Below, piece by piece: positions 6,983-10,501 of a stretch of DNA of 10,501 nt (positions are counted from its first letter, which is position 1; each line of letters begins with the position of its first letter). The position numbers and the translations under genes are program-made. Origin of the DNA: Comamonadaceae bacterium (GTDB lineage: Bacteria > Pseudomonadota > Gammaproteobacteria > Burkholderiales > Burkholderiaceae_C); NCBI GenBank assembly GCA_947374705.1, contig CANCDA010000078.1, forward strand, positions 1 to 10,501. The letters are read 5' to 3'. Below the pieces are notes generated by a model. That model was not told where the DNA came from, did no database searches, and saw only the letters and a program-made list of their open reading frames with translations.

Positions 6983-8502
6983 TAGCGCTTGCCTGCCAGC
7001 TCGTGGGCCCAACGGGCCTCCATGCCCATCACCGCCTTGCGCACCGCGGGTAAGTCATGGCTGTCAATGGTCTCTGGCAAGGGGTCCAGGCCCAGGGTTG
7101 CCAGCACTTGCCCATAAGCCCCTTGCAGCGCACCGTAGCTTTGGTAGCGGCGCAGCTCGGACATCAGTGCGCTCGCAGCAGCGCGCACTTCTTGCAAGCG
7201 ACCCTGGGCATCTGAGCGGGCGACGTTGCGGGCATGGGCGAGCAGACGCTGCTCGACGCTGTCCATCTCGTCGCTCAACTCAAACTGGCGCATGCGCCCG
7301 GTGTAGTCGCGGTAGGCCACATGGGTTTGCGTGAGCACCGCCATGGACATGGCCAAGCGCTGCTGGGTGGCCAGCTCAAGCTGGGCCTCAGCCGTGTTGC
7401 GAATGGTCGATGCGTTGAACACGTTCATCAGGTTCCAGCTCACGCGCAGGCCTGCATCGTTCCATGAGTTGTTGACCAGGTAGCTGTTGCTGTCGTAGTG
7501 CGGCCCAAAAGAGAGCTCAACGCCGGGAAATAATTTAACCAAAGCCTTGCGTGTTTCCACCACGCTGACGCGCTCGTTGTAGCGTGCCTCCATCAGGTCG
7601 GGGCGGCGCAGCAAAGCCGTCTCTTCCATTTTCTCCATTGGAAGTGTGAATTGTGGTTTGTTCAACTGCGTGGGCAGCACCAGCGTAAACGGTTTGCCAG
7701 GCTCCAGGTTCATGAGGGAAGCCAGTCGCGGTTTGGCCTGTGCCAGCTCGTCGTTGATGGCCTCAAACTGCCGGATGATCTCAAGCAACTGCCGCTGGTA
7801 GTTCAAGGTCTCCAGGGGGGAGAGCAGTTTTTCAAGTTCAATTTTTCGCGAATCCGCCAGCGCCTTGCGGGCGTCTGCCAATACGGTGGTGATTTTCCCC
7901 TCCAGCACCTGTGCCCCGACGGCTTGCCAGTAAGCCGGACGTACTTGCTGCATCACGATGTGCACCGTCTTGCGGCGACGCTCTTGCGCGGCCAACCAAC
8001 GGTCGCCTTGTTGTTTGGCTTGGTAGTAACTGACGCCAAAATCAAGCACATTCCAGGTCAAGCCTAGATCCAGCGTGTTGCGGTTTCTGTCCACCGACGT
8101 GGAGGGTACCAACGACTGCGCGCCCGTGGCCACATTGCGTGACGACGACGCGTAATCGTTGTCGCGGGTGCTGTAGCCTGCCGCCGCTGTGATGCGTGGC
8201 AGCATGTCCACGCGGGCCAGATCAAGTTGCTTGCTGGCTAGTGCTTCTTCCATGACCTTAACGCGGTAGTCCAAGTTGTACTTGAGGGCGCGCGCCATGG
8301 CTTCGTCCAGCGTGAGCGGGCCAACCAGTGGCTCTTGGTTTTGCACCATCTGCGCACGCTCGGCGGCCAGCGACTTGCTGCGTTCGTCCATGCCAATGGG
8401 CTCAGTGGTCACAGCACACCCGCCCAGCACCAGTGCCAGCATGAGGGGTGAGAGGGGTTTGATGAAGGAGGAGGTTTTGGAGGCAAAAGGTGGCAAGCGC
8501 AT
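6982..8502 (-). CDS. TolC-family outer-membrane channel lipoprotein
   Basis: Outer-membrane efflux/secretion channel of 506 residues. The N-terminus is a lipoprotein signal with lipobox LGGC (Cys29), so the mature protein should be acylated, as in OprM/NodT-type channels. The body shows the duplicated TolC pattern: long amphipathic helices, with LTLDEAMARALKYNLDYRVKV at the start of repeat 1 (about 63-83, given here as LTLDEAMARAL then KYNLDYRVKV), the beta-segment NTLDLGLTWNVLDFG near 142-156, and the repeat-2 equivalents LLRRPDLMEARYNE and GLRVSWNLMNVFN. RRPDL is a strong family signature. The ATG at 8502 has a plausible GGA eight bases upstream. It follows the adhesin gene by 80 bases and precedes the small HlyD gene with a one-base overlap. 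The expected role is the outer-membrane exit for the substrate of this operon, plausibly the adhesin itself. Confidence 0.93.
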   Translation of the reverse strand: MRLPPFASKTSSFIKPLSPLMLALVLGGCAVTTEPIGMDERSKSLAAERAQMVQNQEPLVGPLTLDEAMARALKYNLDYRVKVMEEALASKQLDLARVDMLPRITAAAGYSTRDNDYASSSRNVATGAQSLVPSTSVDRNRNTLDLGLTWNVLDFGVSYYQAKQQGDRWLAAQERRRKTVHIVMQQVRPAYWQAVGAQVLEGKITTVLADARKALADSRKIELEKLLSPLETLNYQRQLLEIIRQFEAINDELAQAKPRLASLMNLEPGKPFTLVLPTQLNKPQFTLPMEKMEETALLRRPDLMEARYNERVSVVETRKALVKLFPGVELSFGPHYDSNSYLVNNSWNDAGLRVSWNLMNVFNASTIRNTAEAQLELATQQRLAMSMAVLTQTHVAYRDYTGRMRQFELSDEMDSVEQRLLAHARNVARSDAQGRLQEVRAAASALMSELRRYQSYGALQGAYGQVLATLGLDPLPETIDSHDLPAVRKAVMGMEARWAHELAGKR

Positions 8503-8520
8503 GGTGATGTTCCGTCGTAA

Positions 8521-8582
8521 ATCAGGTTGGATGTGGAGCGAAAGGCAGAGGCGGGGTTACTGGGGGGAGGCGTGGGCGGTGG
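8521..8582 (-). promoter_or_regulatory. C-rich, G-poor leader between adhesin and tolC (possible rut-like site)
   Basis: The stretch just after the adhesin stop, read on the sense (-) strand, has about 34 C against 7 G in 62 bases. Such C-over-G bubbles are typical of Rho-utilisation sites. No convincing -35/-10 promoter and no stem followed by a T-run is visible, so the adhesin and export genes are probably co-transcribed, with possible Rho-dependent attenuation between them. This rests on composition only. Confidence 0.25.
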
Positions 8583-10501
8583 TCATTGAATCATTTCAGC
8601 GTCTGCACCGTCGATGTTGGCGCTGAGTTGCGCCAGCAGGGCCAGGCTTTGCGGGTCTTTGTCGGCTCTGCCGTGCTGTGCAAACTGGGCGTCCAGCCCT
8701 GAACGTCCGGGCGAGGACATACGCTCCAAATCGGCAAGGGTTGGTTGTGGCAGGCTTGGTTTGCCTTTGGTAAACAGCGACTCCATCAAGCGCTGTAGCC
8801 CAAGATCGGCCCGTTGATCGCGCGTGTTGCGCTCGGTTGTGCGGTTTTCTTGTTCCGAGGACAGCTCGATGCTGATGGTGCTGGTCGCACTATTGCCTTT
8901 GCTGTCACGGGCAATGAACATCAGCTTCAAAGCGCCAGAAACGCCCGGGGGCGGCGTGCCTGAGAGAGTTCCACTCGCGGGGTCAAATTTCATCCAGCTT
9001 GGTATGTCCCCGCCGCTGGCCAAGCCCACGGTCACGGTGACCTCGACATCTGGGTCGTTGACCAAGAATGTAGCCACCGGCAAGGTGAAAGCGATAGGCC
9101 TGCCTGAGCCGATCTCAAAGTCAGTCAAGGGCGTACCGGCTTGCAAGGGTGCGCTACCGATCAGCAGTGAATTTCTTGCAATGTAAGACGTGGGTGATGC
9201 GTCGTGAACAATCAGCTGCATCCAGCGATTTGAGTCCTCATTCGTGTTGGTACTGAAGAAGTCAGGCCGAGAGTCCCTATCGCCTTGATTTGGGCGAGAG
9301 TTCGTCAGGTTGTTAAGTGCATCGGTGACGATGGGGCGGGTTGGTTGCGAGGACTCGTTGTCAGTATCGCGTGGCTGCTGTGGACCTTTTGTGTCGGGCT
9401 GCTGGGTGAAAGCAAACGGGACAGGTGGTGGCGGGTCTTTGGGTGTTGTGTTGGGCACGACAGGCACGACAGGTACAACAGGTACAACAGGTACAACAGG
9501 CACGACAGGCACGACAGGCACGACAGGCACGACAGGCACGACAGGCGTGTTGTTGATCACCGCTGTAGCGCCCAATGTCGCTGCGTCATTGCCCACGGCA
9601 TCTTGCACGGCATTGGCGTCGTTGCCTGCCGTTGGGTCGGCATAGGCAACGGTCACCACTTGGCCGTTGGTCACTGCGGTCGTCAGCGTCAAGGTCACTG
9701 TTTTGGCAGCAGCATTCACGGCCACAGCCGTTACCCCATTGACCACACCCCCCGAGACCACGGCAAATGCGCCATTGGGTGCGATGTTGGCGGCGTCCAG
9801 GGTGTTAGCTTCGGTGTAGAGCAACACCAACTGATTGCCGTTGACGGTGGCTACGGCGAATACAGGGGCCGTGGTGTCGGTTGGGATGTTGACCGTGTTG
9901 TTCGTCACGGCGGTGGCGGCCAAGGTCCCTGCGTCATTGCCCACGGCGTCTTGCACGGCATTGGCGTCGTTGCCCCCGGTGGGGTCGGTATAGGCGACGG
10001 TGACGATTTGGCCACCAGTCACGGCGGTGGTCAGGGTCAGGGTCACTGTTTTGGCAGCGGCATTCACCACCACACCCGTCACCGCATTGGCTGCACCGCC
10101 TGAGACTACGGTAAATGCGCCATTAGATGCAATGTTGACAGCGTCCAGCGTGTTGGTCTCTGTGTAGGTCAACACCAACTGATTGCCGTTGACGGCAGCC
10201 GATGCCAAAACGGGGGCCACGGCATCAATCACGATGGCCTTGTTGGCCCCGAGCGAATTGGCTGCGCCGGGTGCGACAAGGGTCAATGTGCCTGCATTGC
10301 CTGCCGCGTCTTTGATCGTGCCCGCGTTCAAGGCCAGAGCGGTCGTGCTGCTGTAGTCCAGGTCAGCCGACGTGTCGCCCGCTTGCACGGTGTAAGTGAA
10401 GGTCAAAGCCGTCGTACCTGTACCGCTGACGTAGTTCACCACTTGGCCCGCACCACCATTGGCAAGAGTCAACTGAGGTGTGCCCGTCACCGTGACGGCT
10501 T
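8583..10501 (-). CDS. C-terminal part of a giant repeat-containing surface/adhesin-like protein (5'-truncated)
   Basis: The frame is open to the window edge, so the 638 codons seen are only the C-terminus of a larger protein. Modules in order: an Ig-like repeat (10501-10227; ADLDY and LGANKAIVID are typical of bacterial adhesin arrays); two tandem 116-residue SWM/SwmB-like repeats (10226-9546; NGNQLVLTYTE, NAAAKTVTLTLTTAV, DAVGNDA); a ten-fold Val-Val-Pro stalk (about 9545-9450); a Pro/Asn/Asp-rich linker; a putative Ig/cadherin-like domain (about 9130-8862; FLVNDPD, WMKFDPASGTLSGTPP, ARDSKGNS); and a charged tail of about 85 residues with no RTX nonapeptides, no LPXTG and no autotransporter barrel. 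It contains almost no Cys. The likely role is a cell-surface or secreted adhesive fibre exported by the downstream genes. The GTG at 10490 is internal, not a start. Substrate status is inferred from operon position. Confidence 0.87.
   Translation of the reverse strand, partial: AVTVTGTPQLTLANGGAGQVVNYVSGTGTTALTFTYTVQAGDTSADLDYSSTTALALNAGTIKDAAGNAGTLTLVAPGAANSLGANKAIVIDAVAPVLASAAVNGNQLVLTYTETNTLDAVNIASNGAFTVVSGGAANAVTGVVVNAAAKTVTLTLTTAVTGGQIVTVAYTDPTGGNDANAVQDAVGNDAGTLAATAVTNNTVNIPTDTTAPVFAVATVNGNQLVLLYTEANTLDAANIAPNGAFAVVSGGVVNGVTAVAVNAAAKTVTLTLTTAVTNGQVVTVAYADPTAGNDANAVQDAVGNDAATLGATAVINNTPVVPVVPVVPVVPVVPVVPVVPVVPVVPVVPNTTPKDPPPPVPFAFTQQPDTKGPQQPRDTDNESSQPTRPIVTDALNNLTNSRPNQGDRDSRPDFFSTNTNEDSNRWMQLIVHDASPTSYIARNSLLIGSAPLQAGTPLTDFEIGSGRPIAFTLPVATFLVNDPDVEVTVTVGLASGGDIPSWMKFDPASGTLSGTPPPGVSGALKLMFIARDSKGNSATSTISIELSSEQENRTTERNTRDQRADLGLQRLMESLFTKGKPSLPQPTLADLERMSSPGRSGLDAQFAQHGRADKDPQSLALLAQLSANIDGADAEMIQ
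9454..9543. repeat. Nine-bp minisatellite encoding (Val-Val-Pro)10
   Basis: Ten perfect head-to-tail 9-base units lie inside the adhesin frame. On the + strand they occur in two spellings arranged in blocks: two GGCACGACA, three GGTACAACA, five GGCACGACA. On the coding strand both read Val-Val-Pro (GTC GTG CCT or GTT GTA CCT). Because the unit is a multiple of three, gain or loss of units changes the stalk length without breaking the frame. The blocks of identical spelling point to recent slippage or unequal exchange. Confidence 0.95.
9546..10226. repeat. Two tandem 348-bp repeats encoding SWM-type Ig-like modules
   Basis: The segment holds two direct copies with an exact spacing of 348 bases (116 codons). 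For example, CTGATTGCCGTTGACGG occurs at 9831 and again at 10179, and TCATTGCCCACGGC at 9586 and 9934. The copies are at about 10226-9879 and 9878-9546 on the coding strand, and the second is slightly shorter before it runs into the Val-Val-Pro stalk. Near-identity is conserved at the DNA level in several blocks, consistent with recent duplication or gene conversion. More copies probably lie beyond the window. Confidence 0.9.

Noticed and set aside
6982..7012. TTG start at 7012 for the small HlyD gene
   Set aside because: It would add ten residues before a good signal peptide; the ATG at 6982 overlaps the tolC stop and gives a normal export signal.
9454..9543. Possible CRISPR array
   Set aside because: Units are 9 bases, contiguous, without spacers, and in frame within a coding gene.
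9285..10103. + strand frame with His-Asp-Arg tandem repeats across the minisatellite
   Set aside because: It is the reverse reading of the Val-Val-Pro repeat and the SWM modules; the minus frame is continuous and domain-rich.

Overview
The window looks like a chromosomal segment of a beta-proteobacterium, most likely Burkholderiales/Comamonadaceae. This rests on high G+C, the TRAP gene style and the short G/C-rich intergenic palindromes; no marker gene is present, so the placement is an inference. Coding is dense. There are no RNA genes, insertion sequences or CRISPR arrays.

Left third (1-2654, + strand): a tripartite TRAP transporter operon, dctP (5' end outside the window), dctQ and dctM. 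A pair of G/C-rich palindromes lies between dctP and dctQ, and the dctQ and dctM reading frames overlap. It would import a carboxylic acid using an ion gradient.

Right two thirds (2666-10501, - strand): an apparent five-gene operon, read from right to left. It begins with the C-terminal 638 residues of what is probably a giant repeat-rich surface protein (Ig-like/SWM-type repeats, a Val-Val-Pro minisatellite stalk, a putative Ig/cadherin-like domain). Four envelope genes follow: a TolC-family outer-membrane lipoprotein, a small exported HlyD-like adaptor, a GAF-like-domain/HlyD inner-membrane adaptor, and a PqqD-like + M50 (site-2-protease type) + HlyD triple fusion. The last four genes are tightly packed and probably translationally coupled. 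The operon ends tail-to-tail against dctM with an 11-base gap.

The organisation suggests a dedicated export and processing line for the giant surface protein. It resembles type I secretion in having TolC and HlyD-type parts, but no ABC ATPase is encoded in the visible part, and the adhesin C-terminus has no RTX repeats. In their place are a membrane metalloprotease fused to an adaptor and a GAF-like sensor domain fused to another. This is the most interesting content of the window. The energy source, if dedicated, must lie upstream of the adhesin (beyond base 10501) or elsewhere.
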